A stretch of 64,000 nucleotides of DNA from Sphaerotilus hippei. GTDB lineage: Bacteria > Pseudomonadota > Gammaproteobacteria > Burkholderiales > Burkholderiaceae_C. Shown piece by piece: positions 54,636 to 62,543 of this stretch (position 1 is its first letter; each line of letters starts with the position of its first letter). The notes beneath the pieces were generated by a model that saw only the letters and a list, made by a program, of their open reading frames with translations, had not been told where the DNA came from and did not search any database. The stretch covers positions 124,940 through 188,939 of the forward strand of contig NZ_QJJS01000009.1 in the NCBI RefSeq assembly GCF_003201595.1. The letters run 5' to 3'. The translations under genes and the position numbers were made by a program.

Positions 54636-55523
54636 ATGCCGATCCATCGCCGCGCCTGGCTGCGCCACACCGGCCGACTCGCCCTGGCCGGCGGCCTGGG
54701 GATGCCCGCCTGGCAGGGTCCGCGGGCGGCCGAACCGCGGGGGGCACCCGCGTCCCCCGACGACGATGCGCAGCAGCGGCCGATCTGGCTGAAGGTGCGG
54801 CGCGAGCTGTTCGGCGACCGGCCGATCCAGCCCGCCGGGGACGAGCTGCTGCGCCTGGAGCTGCCCCGCCGTGCCGGCGACCCGGCCTTCGTGCCGCTGG
54901 TGATCCGCATTCCGCCGGCGCAGGCCGCCGGGCGCCTGGTGCGGCGGCTGTGGCTGCTGATCGACGAGAACCCGTCACCGATCGCGGCCATCGTCACCCC
55001 CACGCTGGCCAGCGGGCGGGCCGACCTGGAGACCCGCGTGCGGGTCGATGCCTACAGCTGGGTGCGGGTGGTGATCGAGATCGGCCCGGACGACCCGGGC
55101 GCAGCGAGCGAACTCCACGCGGTGCAGCGTTTCGTCAAGGCCTCGGGCGGCTGCTCGGCCGCCGCGGCGGCCGATGCCGAGCAGGCCCGCCGCACGCTCG
55201 GCCAGATGCGGCTGCAGCTGCCGGCGCGGCTGGTGGCCGGCCAGCCGGCGCTGCTGCGCTGGCAGATCAGTCACCCCAACCACTCCGGCCTGGCGATGGA
55301 TCCGCTGAGCCGCCAGTTCACGCCCGCCCACTGGGTGCGCCAGGTGCTCTTCAGCGACTCGGACCGGCCGCTGCTGAGCGCCGACGTGGACTTCTCGCTC
55401 AGCGAGAACCCGCGCCTGGACCTGCACTTCGTGCCGCGTGAACGCGGCCTGCTGCAGGTCCGGGTCGAGGACTCCGCCGGCCTGGCCTTCCGGCTGGACC
55501 AGCCCTACCAGGTGCAGCCGTGA
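54636..55523 (+). CDS. Quinoprotein-associated fused SoxYZ-like carrier protein (first copy)
   Basis: A 295-residue exported protein, probably with a Tat-like leader (MPIHRRAWLRHTGRLALAGG). The N-terminal half resembles SoxY (LWLLIDENPSPIAAIVTPTL, VRVDAYSWVRVV) and ends in the carrier motif KASGGCSAA, whose cysteine corresponds to the sulfur-carrying cysteine of SoxY. The C-terminal half is SoxZ-like (LLRWQISHPNHSGLAMDPLSRQF and VDFSLSENPRLDLHFVP). In sulfur oxidisers SoxYZ carries substrate sulfur on the cysteine arm. Its role beside quinoprotein dehydrogenases is unknown. The stop overlaps the beta-propeller gene by 4 bp. A paralogue lies at 58178. Confidence 0.88.
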   Translation: MPIHRRAWLRHTGRLALAGGLGMPAWQGPRAAEPRGAPASPDDDAQQRPIWLKVRRELFGDRPIQPAGDELLRLELPRRAGDPAFVPLVIRIPPAQAAGRLVRRLWLLIDENPSPIAAIVTPTLASGRADLETRVRVDAYSWVRVVIEIGPDDPGAASELHAVQRFVKASGGCSAAAAADAEQARRTLGQMRLQLPARLVAGQPALLRWQISHPNHSGLAMDPLSRQFTPAHWVRQVLFSDSDRPLLSADVDFSLSENPRLDLHFVPRERGLLQVRVEDSAGLAFRLDQPYQVQP

Positions 55524-56485
55524 GCGTGGCCGCCCGGCGCGGGCCTCGACGGCTGGCCGCGGCGGCGCTGCTGGCGGCGGCCCCCGCCTTCGCCGCGCCC
55601 TGGGCCTACATCACCAACCAGGGCAGCCACGACGTGTCGGTGATCGACCTGGCCAGCCGGTCGGTGGTGCACACCATCGCCGTCGGACGCTCGCCGGCCG
55701 GCGTGGCCGTGCTGGGTGCACGCGGGCCGGTGCTGGTGGCCAATGCCGATGGGCACAGCGTCTCGGTCATCGACGTGGAGCGCCAGCAGGTGGTGCAGAC
55801 CCTCGCGGCAGGCCAGGGCGCGGTCGGGCTGGCGGCCAGCGCCGACGGCCGGCGCTGGTTCCTGGCCGACTGGTACGGGCAGCAGCTGCTGGTGTTCGAC
55901 CACGACGGCGGACAGCACCGCCTGCGGGGCGCCGTGCCGCTGGGCGCCGCCCCGGCCGGCGTGGCCAGCAGCGCCGACGGCCGCACCGTCTGGGTGGCCG
56001 AACGGGACGACGACCGCGTCGCGCGCATCGATGCCGAGACGCTGCAGGTGCGCCAGCGCATCCCCGTGGGTCGCCACCCCTTCGGCCTGCTGCTCGATGC
56101 CGCCCGCGGGCGGCTGCATGCGCTCAACGTGATGAGCGACGACGTCAGCGTGATCGACCTGGCCAGCGACACCGTCGTGCAGACGCTGAAGGTCGGCCGC
56201 TCGCCTTATGCCGCCACGCTGGCGCGGCAGGGCCGGCTGCTGTGCGTGAGCAACCAGCACGACGGCAGCGTCAGCACCTTCGATGCCCGCACGCTGCAGC
56301 CGCGCCGCACGCTGACCGGCTTCGGCTACCCCGAGGGCCTCGCCGCCGACGGGGAGCTGCTCTACGTCGTCAACTGGATGGACGAGCAGGTCAGCGTGGT
56401 CGACCCCGAGGACGGCCGGCTGCTGCAGCAGATCGCCACCGGACGCAACAGCCGCGGCTTCGGCGACTTCATCACCGCCCGATGA
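55520..56485 (+). CDS. YncE-like beta-propeller protein (PQQ-catabolism-associated type)
   Basis: A 321-residue exported protein. A signal peptide ends APAFAA, then seven-bladed propeller repeats recur with the pattern VSVIDLASRSVVHTIAVGRSP, VSVIDVERQQVVQTLAAG, VSVIDLASDTVVQTLKVGRSP and VSVVDPEDGRLLQQIATG. This is typical of YncE/TIGR03866-like propellers found beside PQQ enzymes. No catalytic motif is visible. It may bind a partner protein or substrate in the periplasm. Its ATG-less start is GTG at 55520 (GTGAGC) overlapping the upstream stop. Confidence 0.88.
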   Translation: MSVAARRGPRRLAAAALLAAAPAFAAPWAYITNQGSHDVSVIDLASRSVVHTIAVGRSPAGVAVLGARGPVLVANADGHSVSVIDVERQQVVQTLAAGQGAVGLAASADGRRWFLADWYGQQLLVFDHDGGQHRLRGAVPLGAAPAGVASSADGRTVWVAERDDDRVARIDAETLQVRQRIPVGRHPFGLLLDAARGRLHALNVMSDDVSVIDLASDTVVQTLKVGRSPYAATLARQGRLLCVSNQHDGSVSTFDARTLQPRRTLTGFGYPEGLAADGELLYVVNWMDEQVSVVDPEDGRLLQQIATGRNSRGFGDFITAR

Positions 56486-56535
56486 AGCCGCCACCATCCG
56501 CCCGCCTCACCCACAGGAGCCACTGGAGAGCCCCG

Positions 56536-57111
56536 ATGCCTGCCGTTTCACTGCCTCACCGTTCCCTGCGCCACCGGCCGTGGCCGGCGCTCGCCCTGCT
56601 CGTCGCGGCCGGTGCCGCGGCCCTGCTGTCCCCCGGCGCCCGGGCCCACGGTCCGACCCGCCAGAAGGTGGTCGAGAGCGTCACGATCAACGCCCCGGCG
56701 GCCACCGTCTGGGCGCTGGTGCGACCCTTCGACGCGCTGCAGGCCTGGCACCCCGCCGTCGAGTCCAGCCGCGCCACCCAGGGCAACGAGCCCGGTTCGG
56801 TGCGCACCGTCCGGCTCAAGGGCGGCGGTGAGCTCGAGGAGACGCTCGAGACCTGGGACGACGCGCAGATGAAGTACAGCTACCGGCTCAAGGCCGGCGG
56901 CGCGGCGCTGCCGGTGACCAACTACAGCGCCACGCTGCGCGTCAGCGCCGACGGCGAACGCTGCCAGGTCGAGTGGCGCGGCGCCTTCTACCGCGGCTAC
57001 CCGAACAACGACCCGCCGCCGGACCAGAACGACGAAGCCGCGGTGCGGGCGGTCACCGGCGTCTACCGCGCCGGGCTCGACCAGCTCAGGAAACAGGTCG
57101 AGGGCCGCTGA
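56536..57111 (+). CDS. MxaD-like SRPBCC-family exported protein
   Basis: A 191-residue exported protein with a signal peptide ending SPGARAHG. The remainder is a START/SRPBCC-type helix-grip domain (KVVESVTINAPAATVWALVRPFDALQAWHPAVESS, GSVRTVRLKGGGELEETLETWDD and VEWRGAFYRGYPNNDPP). It matches MxaD, which in methylotrophs affects electron transfer between methanol dehydrogenase and cytochrome cL. The start at 56536 has GGAGAG upstream; an ATG at 56482 overlapping the previous stop is an alternative. Confidence 0.85.
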   Translation: MPAVSLPHRSLRHRPWPALALLVAAGAAALLSPGARAHGPTRQKVVESVTINAPAATVWALVRPFDALQAWHPAVESSRATQGNEPGSVRTVRLKGGGELEETLETWDDAQMKYSYRLKAGGAALPVTNYSATLRVSADGERCQVEWRGAFYRGYPNNDPPPDQNDEAAVRAVTGVYRAGLDQLRKQVEGR

Positions 57112-57129
57112 CCCCGGCCCCGATCGGCC

Positions 57130-58146
57130 ATGTCACCCCGCGGCCCCTCCAGGCGCTCGGCCTGCATCCGGCTGGCGGGCGCGCTGCTGGGCCTGGCCGA
57201 GGCGGCGGTGCTGCCGGGCTGCCAGCTGCTGCCGGCCCCGGGGGCCGTCGGCGTGGCGCAGCAGGTCGCGCCGGGGGTCTATCTGGTGCGGGGTGCGCAC
57301 GGCGAGATCGGCCCGGACAACCGCGGCGAGATCGGCAACGCCGCTTTCATCGTCGGGCCGAACGGCGTGCTGGCGGTGGACACCGGCGTGTCCTGGCAGC
57401 AGGGCCGGCGGCTGCTGGCCACCATCGAGCGGCACACCGGCCAGCGGCCGCGGCTGGCCGTGCTGACCCAGCCCCGACAGGAATTCCTGTTCGGCGCCAC
57501 CGCCTTCCAGGCCGCGGGCGTGCCGCTGCTGATGCACCGGCGCGCCGAGCAGGTGATGCGCTCGCGCTGCGATCGCTGCCTGCGCCAGCTGCAGCAGCAG
57601 CTCGGCGCCGACACGATGCAAGGCAGCGCGCTGCCCCGCCCCGACCGGCTGATCGACGGCAGCACCCCGCTCGACGAGGCGCTGATCGGTCGGCCGATCC
57701 AGCTGCTGCACCTGGGCCACGGCAGCGGCCCGGGCGACATCGGCGTGTTCGACGCCGACAGCCGCACGCTGCTGGCCGGCGGCTGGATCGACCACCTGCG
57801 CATCCCCGACGTGCAGGACGGCGACCTGCCCGGCTGGCGCACCACGCTCGACCGGCTGCACGAGCTGGCGCCCCGCCTCGTCGTGCCCGGACACGGCCCG
57901 GCCGGCCCGGGCCCCCGGCTGATCGACACCACCCGGCGCTACCTCGACCAGCTCGAGGCCGCCGTCGCCCGCGAGCTGGCCGCCGACACCTCGCTGGCCG
58001 ACATCGCGCAGGCCGTGGAGCTGCCCGAATTCGCCGGCTGGGACCAGTACGAGACCACCCACCGCCGCAACGCCGCGATCGTCTACCTGCGGCTGGAGCG
58101 GGTGCTGCTGCTGCAGCCGAGCCCGCGACCGGCACCGGCCCCCTGA
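57130..58146 (+). CDS. Metallo-beta-lactamase-fold 'quinoprotein relay' protein lacking the HxHxDH motif
   Basis: A 338-residue exported protein (leader with a possible lipobox LPGC near residue 30). The MBL fold is clear: NAAFIVGPNGVLAVDTGVSW, LLHLGHGSGPGDIGVFD, and LVVPGHGPAG. It resembles the SoxH-related zinc metallohydrolases of quinoprotein clusters. But the metal-binding loop expected as THxHxDH reads TQPRQEF (residues near 118-124): all three His and the Asp are replaced. The later histidines remain. It is therefore probably not a normal binuclear zinc hydrolase. It may be a binding protein, or use another site. Confidence 0.82.
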   Translation: MSPRGPSRRSACIRLAGALLGLAEAAVLPGCQLLPAPGAVGVAQQVAPGVYLVRGAHGEIGPDNRGEIGNAAFIVGPNGVLAVDTGVSWQQGRRLLATIERHTGQRPRLAVLTQPRQEFLFGATAFQAAGVPLLMHRRAEQVMRSRCDRCLRQLQQQLGADTMQGSALPRPDRLIDGSTPLDEALIGRPIQLLHLGHGSGPGDIGVFDADSRTLLAGGWIDHLRIPDVQDGDLPGWRTTLDRLHELAPRLVVPGHGPAGPGPRLIDTTRRYLDQLEAAVARELAADTSLADIAQAVELPEFAGWDQYETTHRRNAAIVYLRLERVLLLQPSPRPAPAP

Positions 58147-58177
58147 CCCCCGCCCCGCCCCGCCGACCGGAGCTGCC

Positions 58178-59119
58178 ATGCCCAGACGCCCCCCAACGAT
58201 CCCGCCCCACGCACCCGGCCCCGTGGTCAGCCCCGCAGTCGGCCCCGATGCCGACCTCGCGCGCCGCGCCTGGCTGCAGCGCTCGGCCGCGTCGGCCCTG
58301 AGCGCCGCCACGCTGGGCACCGGCCTGTGGCCGCTGCACCCGGCCCGCGCCGCACCGGGCGGGCTGCCCAGCAACGTCGGTCACGGCGACAGCTCGCCCC
58401 AGTGGGAACAGCTGCGCGAGCGCCTGTTCGGCCACCAGCGGCTGCACGTCGGCAGCCCCGGCCTGGTGCAGCTGAGCGTGCCGCTGCGGGCCGCCTACGG
58501 CGCCAGCGTGCCGGTGAAGATCAGCTCGCACCTGCCGCAGACCCCCGAGCGCCACGTGCGCCGCCTGACGCTGCTGGTCGACAAGAACCCCTCGCCGGTG
58601 GCCGCCGTGCTGACGCTGACGCCCGAGCTGGGCCAGGCCGACTTCGAGACCCGGCTGCGGGTGGACGAATACAGCCACATCCGTGTGGTCAGCGAGCTGT
58701 CCGACGGCTCGCTGCACCTGGACTCGCGCTACGTGAAGGTCTCCGGCGGCTGCTCCGCCCCGCCCAACCGCGACGCGCCGCAGCTGATCGGACGCACCAG
58801 CTTCCGCCTGCCCGCCGGGCTCCATGCCGACGGCCCCACACCCGCCGAGGTCACCGTGCTGCACCCCAACGACACCGGCTTCGAGCTCAACCAGGTGACC
58901 CTCATGTTCATCCCGCCGCACTTCGTGCGCTCGCTGCGGGTCAGCCGCGGCGAGGCCCTGCTGTTCGATGCCGACCTGGACTTCTCCATCAGCGAGAACC
59001 CGACCTGGCGCTTCCACTTCCTGCACCGGCCCGGCGAGCGGCTCGGCGCCGAGGTGCTCGACACCCGCGAGCAGCACTTCAGCGCCCGCTTCGATCCGGC
59101 CACCGGGCAGGCCTCGTGA
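58178..59119 (+). CDS. Quinoprotein-associated fused SoxYZ-like carrier protein (second copy)
   Basis: A 313-residue paralogue of the carrier at 54636. The leader is long, with DLARRAWLQRSAASAL suggesting a Tat-like signal. The SoxY-like half has LTLLVDKNPSPVAAVLTLTPEL, RVDEYSHIRVVSEL, and the carrier motif YVKVSGGCSAP with the conserved cysteine. The SoxZ-like half has VTVLHPNDTGFELNQVTLMF and LDFSISENPTWRFHFLH. The two copies share the layout but not close sequence, suggesting an old duplication or separate roles. The stop overlaps the downstream GTG start. Confidence 0.88.
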   Translation: MPRRPPTIPPHAPGPVVSPAVGPDADLARRAWLQRSAASALSAATLGTGLWPLHPARAAPGGLPSNVGHGDSSPQWEQLRERLFGHQRLHVGSPGLVQLSVPLRAAYGASVPVKISSHLPQTPERHVRRLTLLVDKNPSPVAAVLTLTPELGQADFETRLRVDEYSHIRVVSELSDGSLHLDSRYVKVSGGCSAPPNRDAPQLIGRTSFRLPAGLHADGPTPAEVTVLHPNDTGFELNQVTLMFIPPHFVRSLRVSRGEALLFDADLDFSISENPTWRFHFLHRPGERLGAEVLDTREQHFSARFDPATGQAS

Positions 59120-59748
59120 ACACGGCCGGCGGGCCCGCCCGAACCGGACCGCGCGCGCGTCGCGCGGGCCCGGCCGCCCGGCGGTCCGTCACTCCGCGGC
59201 CCGGCACCCGCCTGCTCGTCACCCGCCTGCTCGCCGCGCTGCTGCTGGTGGCTCCCCTGCTGTGCAGCCGTCCGGCCCGGGCCGAGATCCCCGCCGCCTA
59301 CGCACCGATGGCCGTGCGGCCGCTGCCCGGCGACGATGGGCGCATCGAGTTCGACCTGCGGCCGGCCCAGCAGCGCGCCCGCCAGGAGGGCAAGTCGCTC
59401 TACGTCTACCTCGGCGCCGCCGACTGCCCCTACTGCCGCCGCTACGAGGCTTTCCTGCGTGAGCACGCCCCCGTGCTGGCGCCGCGTTTTGCCGCGCGTT
59501 ACCTCGTCGTCGACCTGCACAGCCAGCTGTCGGTCACCAGCCGCCACCTGGTGCTGCGCACCGAGGCGCTGCGCCTGCCCTACGCCGACTTCCAGCGGGC
59601 CATCGGCGACCAGCGCGCCCGCCTGCTGGTCTACCCCAGCGTCTGGCTGCTCGACGCCAGCGGCCGGCCGCTGATGCAGATGCCCGCCGGCGCCGGCACC
59701 TTCCAGACCGTGGCCGAACAGATCGAGATCCTCGACCTGGTGGAGTGA
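59116..59748 (+). CDS. Exported thioredoxin-fold protein (CPYC)
   Basis: A 210-residue exported protein starting at a GTG (59116) that overlaps the carrier stop (GTGA). After a basic, hydrophobic leader ending SRPARAE comes a thioredoxin-like domain with YVYLGAADCPYCRRYEAFL and VYPSVWLLDASGRPLMQMP, which includes the cis-proline-type segment. The CPYC pair suggests redox activity. By analogy with SoxW, which keeps the SoxY cysteine reduced, it may service the two SoxYZ-like carriers. It is the last gene of the xox operon. Confidence 0.85.
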   Translation: MNTAGGPARTGPRARRAGPAARRSVTPRPGTRLLVTRLLAALLLVAPLLCSRPARAEIPAAYAPMAVRPLPGDDGRIEFDLRPAQQRARQEGKSLYVYLGAADCPYCRRYEAFLREHAPVLAPRFAARYLVVDLHSQLSVTSRHLVLRTEALRLPYADFQRAIGDQRARLLVYPSVWLLDASGRPLMQMPAGAGTFQTVAEQIEILDLVE

Positions 59749-59758
59749 GCCCGCCCGC

Positions 59759-61045
59759 TCACCCTGCGACGCAGGCCCCGGGCACCACCGGGATCAGCGG
59801 CGCGGCGCGCACCACCCGGTTGCGCCCCTCGCGCTTGGCCCGGTAGAGCGCCGCATCCGCGCGCTCCAGCAGCTGCGCGCCGGTCTCGCCCGCACGGTGC
59901 CGGGCCACGCCCAGGCTGGCCGTCACCTGGCCGGCCTGCTGCATCGGCTTGCCGCTGATGGCCAGTAGCAGCAGCGCGGCCATCTGGCCGGCGCCGGACT
60001 CGTCGGTGGCCGGCAGCAGCACGGCGAACTCCTCGCCGCCCAGCCGGCCCAGCACATCCGACGGCCCGAGGCGCCGCTTCACCCGCCGGCAGCACGAGCG
60101 CAGCACCTCGTCACCGACCGCATGGCCATGCTCGTCGTTGATGCGCTTGAAGTGGTCCAGGTCGATCATGATCACCGACAGCGGCGCGCCCTGCGTGCCG
60201 CAGCGCCGGATCTCCCCGTCCAGCTGCGCCAGGAAACGGCGCCGGTTGGCCGCGCCCGTCAGCCCGTCGCGCGAGGCCAGCTTCGCCAGCCGCTGGTTCG
60301 AGCTGACGATGGGCTGCAGCACCGTGCGTGACAGCATCCAGTTCAGCACCGCGAAGAAGGACAGGAACAGCGCCGCCGAAGCGCCCAGGTAATGCAGGAA
60401 GGTGCTGTCCACCCTGGCGAACGCCGTGCGGGCCGGCACCGACACGATCTGGGCGCCCACCACCTCGCCGACCCGCCAGCCGAAGCCCCCCTGGCGACCG
60501 TACTTCGCCACCAGGGCGGCGGGAGCGGCTTCGGGCGAGCCATGGCAGCGCAGGCACGCCTCGTTCACCACCCGCAGCGGCCGGGCGTAATGCAGCATCT
60601 GCGCCGCCCCGCTGCCGGTGGTCAGGAAACGTTCTTCAGCGCCCCCGGCGCGGAAGGCCTCGATCACCTGCAGCTCCCAGCCGCGGGCCCGGTTGTCCGG
60701 CTGGGTCGGGTTGATCGCCAGCTCCTGGTAGCGGTAGTCCGGGTAGGCCTGCTGCAGGTACTTCATCGTCGTCACCGCGCTGAACGAGGGCACCGCCGCC
60801 GGCGGGAACGGCCCGTCGTGCTGCAGCAGCGCATCCCGGACATGCTCGCTGGTGTAGGCACGCACCGCCTGCGCGGTCGCCATCTGCAGCACCGCCTCGC
60901 GCCGGACATCCTCATGGGCGTCCTGGCTCAGCGCCGCGTGGAACACGCTGCCCGACACCAGCATCGCGACCGCGCTGACGCCGGCCAGCACCATGTTCAG
61001 GCGCCCCCTCGTGCTCTTCATCCATCCATCGGGCTTGCTGGTCAT
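59759..61045 (-). CDS. Diguanylate cyclase with periplasmic heme-type (DUF3365/Tll0287-like) sensor domain
   Basis: A 428-residue membrane protein. One membrane helix near residue 20 is followed by a periplasmic sensor domain (residues 45-225) of the Tll0287/DUF3365 type containing CLRCHG near residue 165, a c-type heme site. A second helix (LGASAALFLSFFAVLNWML) leads to a GGDEF domain with RDGLTGAANRRRF and LGRLGGEEFAVLLP (active-site GGEEF near residue 338). It would make c-di-GMP in response to redox state or a gas. The gene converges with the xox operon, 10 bp away. The start may instead be the ATG at 61021. Confidence 0.88.
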   Translation of the reverse strand: MTSKPDGWMKSTRGRLNMVLAGVSAVAMLVSGSVFHAALSQDAHEDVRREAVLQMATAQAVRAYTSEHVRDALLQHDGPFPPAAVPSFSAVTTMKYLQQAYPDYRYQELAINPTQPDNRARGWELQVIEAFRAGGAEERFLTTGSGAAQMLHYARPLRVVNEACLRCHGSPEAAPAALVAKYGRQGGFGWRVGEVVGAQIVSVPARTAFARVDSTFLHYLGASAALFLSFFAVLNWMLSRTVLQPIVSSNQRLAKLASRDGLTGAANRRRFLAQLDGEIRRCGTQGAPLSVIMIDLDHFKRINDEHGHAVGDEVLRSCCRRVKRRLGPSDVLGRLGGEEFAVLLPATDESGAGQMAALLLLAISGKPMQQAGQVTASLGVARHRAGETGAQLLERADAALYRAKREGRNRVVRAAPLIPVVPGACVAG

Positions 61046-61208
61046 CAGCACATATCGGACGACCGGCAGGCCGCTTGAGGTCCATCCACCGCCACCCGCA
61101 AGATCCGGCTCCAAGGTCGGTCCAGGCCGCTACCCTGTGCACACCGTCCGCGCGCCAGCTCCCCCCTTCCGGCGCACCAGACCAGCGGTTGACGACGAGA
61201 ACACTTTC

Positions 61209-61871
61209 ATGACCTACCACCACGCCCTCTTCGACTTCTCCCTGCTGCAGACCCTGGTGGAAGTGCTGGCCACGCTGGCCTTCGCGCTGTCGGGCCTGCT
61301 GGAGGCCGCACGCAAGCGGCTCGACCTGGTGGGCGTGTGCGTGGTGGCCGGGTTGACCGCCTTCGGCGGCGGCACCCTGCGCGACATCCTGCTCGACCGC
61401 CGACCGTTCTTCTGGGTCCAGCACGCCTCCTGGCTGTGGATCCTGCTGGCCTTGTGCACGGTGGCGATGCTGACCTTGCGAGCGCGCCATTTCGAGCTGA
61501 CCGAGCGCGCCGTGTCCTGGCCCGACGCCCTCGGGCTCGGACTCTTCTCGGCCGCCGGGACCCGGATCGCGCTGGACATGCAGATGCCCGCCATCGTCGC
61601 CGTGCTGATGGGCGTGATCACCGCCGTCTTCGGCGGCGTGCTGCGCGACATCGTCTGCAACGAGATCCCCAGCGCCTTCCGGGACCACCGCCCCTACGCC
61701 GCCTGCGCGTTCATCGGCACCTGGATGCTGGTGCTGGCCGACACCCTGAACGCCCCCGACTGGATCGGCCTGACCGCCGCCGCCAGCACGACCGTCGTGC
61801 TGCGGGGACTGGCCCTGTGGACCGGCTACAGCCTGCCCGCCTGGAATCCCGGACCGCCGGCGGACCGGTGA
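61209..61871 (+). CDS. TRIC/YicG-family cation channel protein
   Basis: A 220-residue protein with seven hydrophobic segments arranged as two internal repeats. The duplicated signature is visible: LTAFGGGTLRDILLDRRPFFWV and ITAVFGGVLRDIVCNEIPSAF. This is the UPF0126/TRIC family of prokaryotic trimeric cation channels (YicG). The ATG at 61209 starts MTYHHALFDF. It lies on the plus strand after the diguanylate cyclase, with a 163-bp divergent gap. Confidence 0.88.
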   Translation: MTYHHALFDFSLLQTLVEVLATLAFALSGLLEAARKRLDLVGVCVVAGLTAFGGGTLRDILLDRRPFFWVQHASWLWILLALCTVAMLTLRARHFELTERAVSWPDALGLGLFSAAGTRIALDMQMPAIVAVLMGVITAVFGGVLRDIVCNEIPSAFRDHRPYAACAFIGTWMLVLADTLNAPDWIGLTAAASTTVVLRGLALWTGYSLPAWNPGPPADR

Positions 61872-61921
61872 CCGGGGGCGGCGCACATCGCCATCGACGC
61901 CACCACATTGGAGCCAAGACC

Positions 61922-62173
61922 ATGAGCGACGACATCCCCGTTCTTCGGCCGCTGCGCACTGAGGCCGATTACCGTGCCGCGCTGCAGCGCGTGGAAACCC
62001 TGTTCGACTTGCCCGAGGAGCCTGACCCGGCCAGTGATCTGGGAGCGTACTTCGACGCGCTGATCACGCTGATCCAGGCCTACGAGCGCCGGCACTATCC
62101 GGTGGAGGCGCCGGACCCGATCGAGGCCATCACCTTCCGCATGGCGCATATCGGCGGCCGATGCAGCACCTGA
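61922..62173 (+). pseudogene. Truncated HigA-family antitoxin
   Basis: The first 70 or so residues (RPLRTEADYRAALQRVETLF ... YERRHYPVEAPDPIEAI) match the N-terminal half of HigA-type antitoxins. The reading continues as ITFRMAHIGGRCST and stops, where HigA would have its DNA-binding helix-turn-helix domain. A good ribosome-binding site (GGAG, 8 bases upstream) is present. No HigB toxin gene lies upstream or downstream. The break sits where the IS5-like fragment on the other strand begins, so loss by insertion is the likely cause. A short protein may still be made. Confidence 0.75.
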
Positions 62174-62401
62174 TGTTCGCACTGCGCCTCCGACAGGTTG
62201 TACAGCCTCACAGAAACACCATGCGCACCAGCGCCTCGATCGCATACGGCTGGCGCCAGCCCTTGCTGCGGTCGGCGCGCGGGCCGGCCTTGTCCATCGC
62301 TGCGAAGCCGATTCCCTCGTCCATCGCCGCCAGCATCTGCACGCAGCCCTCCAGCTTGGCCTTGCGCTGCTGCACCACGAACAGGTCGTCCGCGGCCTCT
62401 C
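62162..62401 (-). pseudogene. Fragment of an IS5-family transposase, frameshifted
   Basis: On the minus strand one frame reads RKAKLEGCVQMLAAMDEG, then DRSKGWRQPYAIEALVRMVFL, and stops at 62208. The next frame continues RLYNLSEAQCEHQVLHR. Together they resemble the N-terminal part of IS5-family transposases (a conserved PP-I-LRxxxLQxWYxLSDPAxEEALY-like region). Start codon and everything after about 100 residues are missing. It is a decayed scrap, not a functional gene. Confidence 0.6.
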
Positions 62402-62460
62402 AGGAAAAAACTCGATGGCTTGATGCGGGACGTGAGCATGGGGCGTCATCTTGGCGCCAT

Positions 62461-62494
62461 GCCCGGCTCAGGTGAAGGTCCGGGCTGGTTTTTA
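62461..62494 (+). terminator. Possible weak terminator
   Basis: GCCCGG and CCGGGC pair across a 13-base loop and are followed by TGGTTTTT. No intact plus-strand gene is upstream, so it may be a leftover of a lost gene. Confidence 0.3.
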
Positions 62495-62543
62495 GAAGTA
62501 CCTTGGAGCAACTCCTCCCAAAAAACAAAAAATCCCGAGACGC

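Noticed and set aside
61872..61921. A possible tail of a HigB toxin (HIAIDATTLEP) before the HigA remnant
   Set aside because: The match is about ten residues long and directly follows the stop of the channel gene in the same frame; far too short to claim.
62095..62439. A 114-codon minus-strand open frame
   Set aside because: It joins two different frames of a decayed transposase with unrelated sequence; only the RLYNLSEAQ part is homologous to anything.
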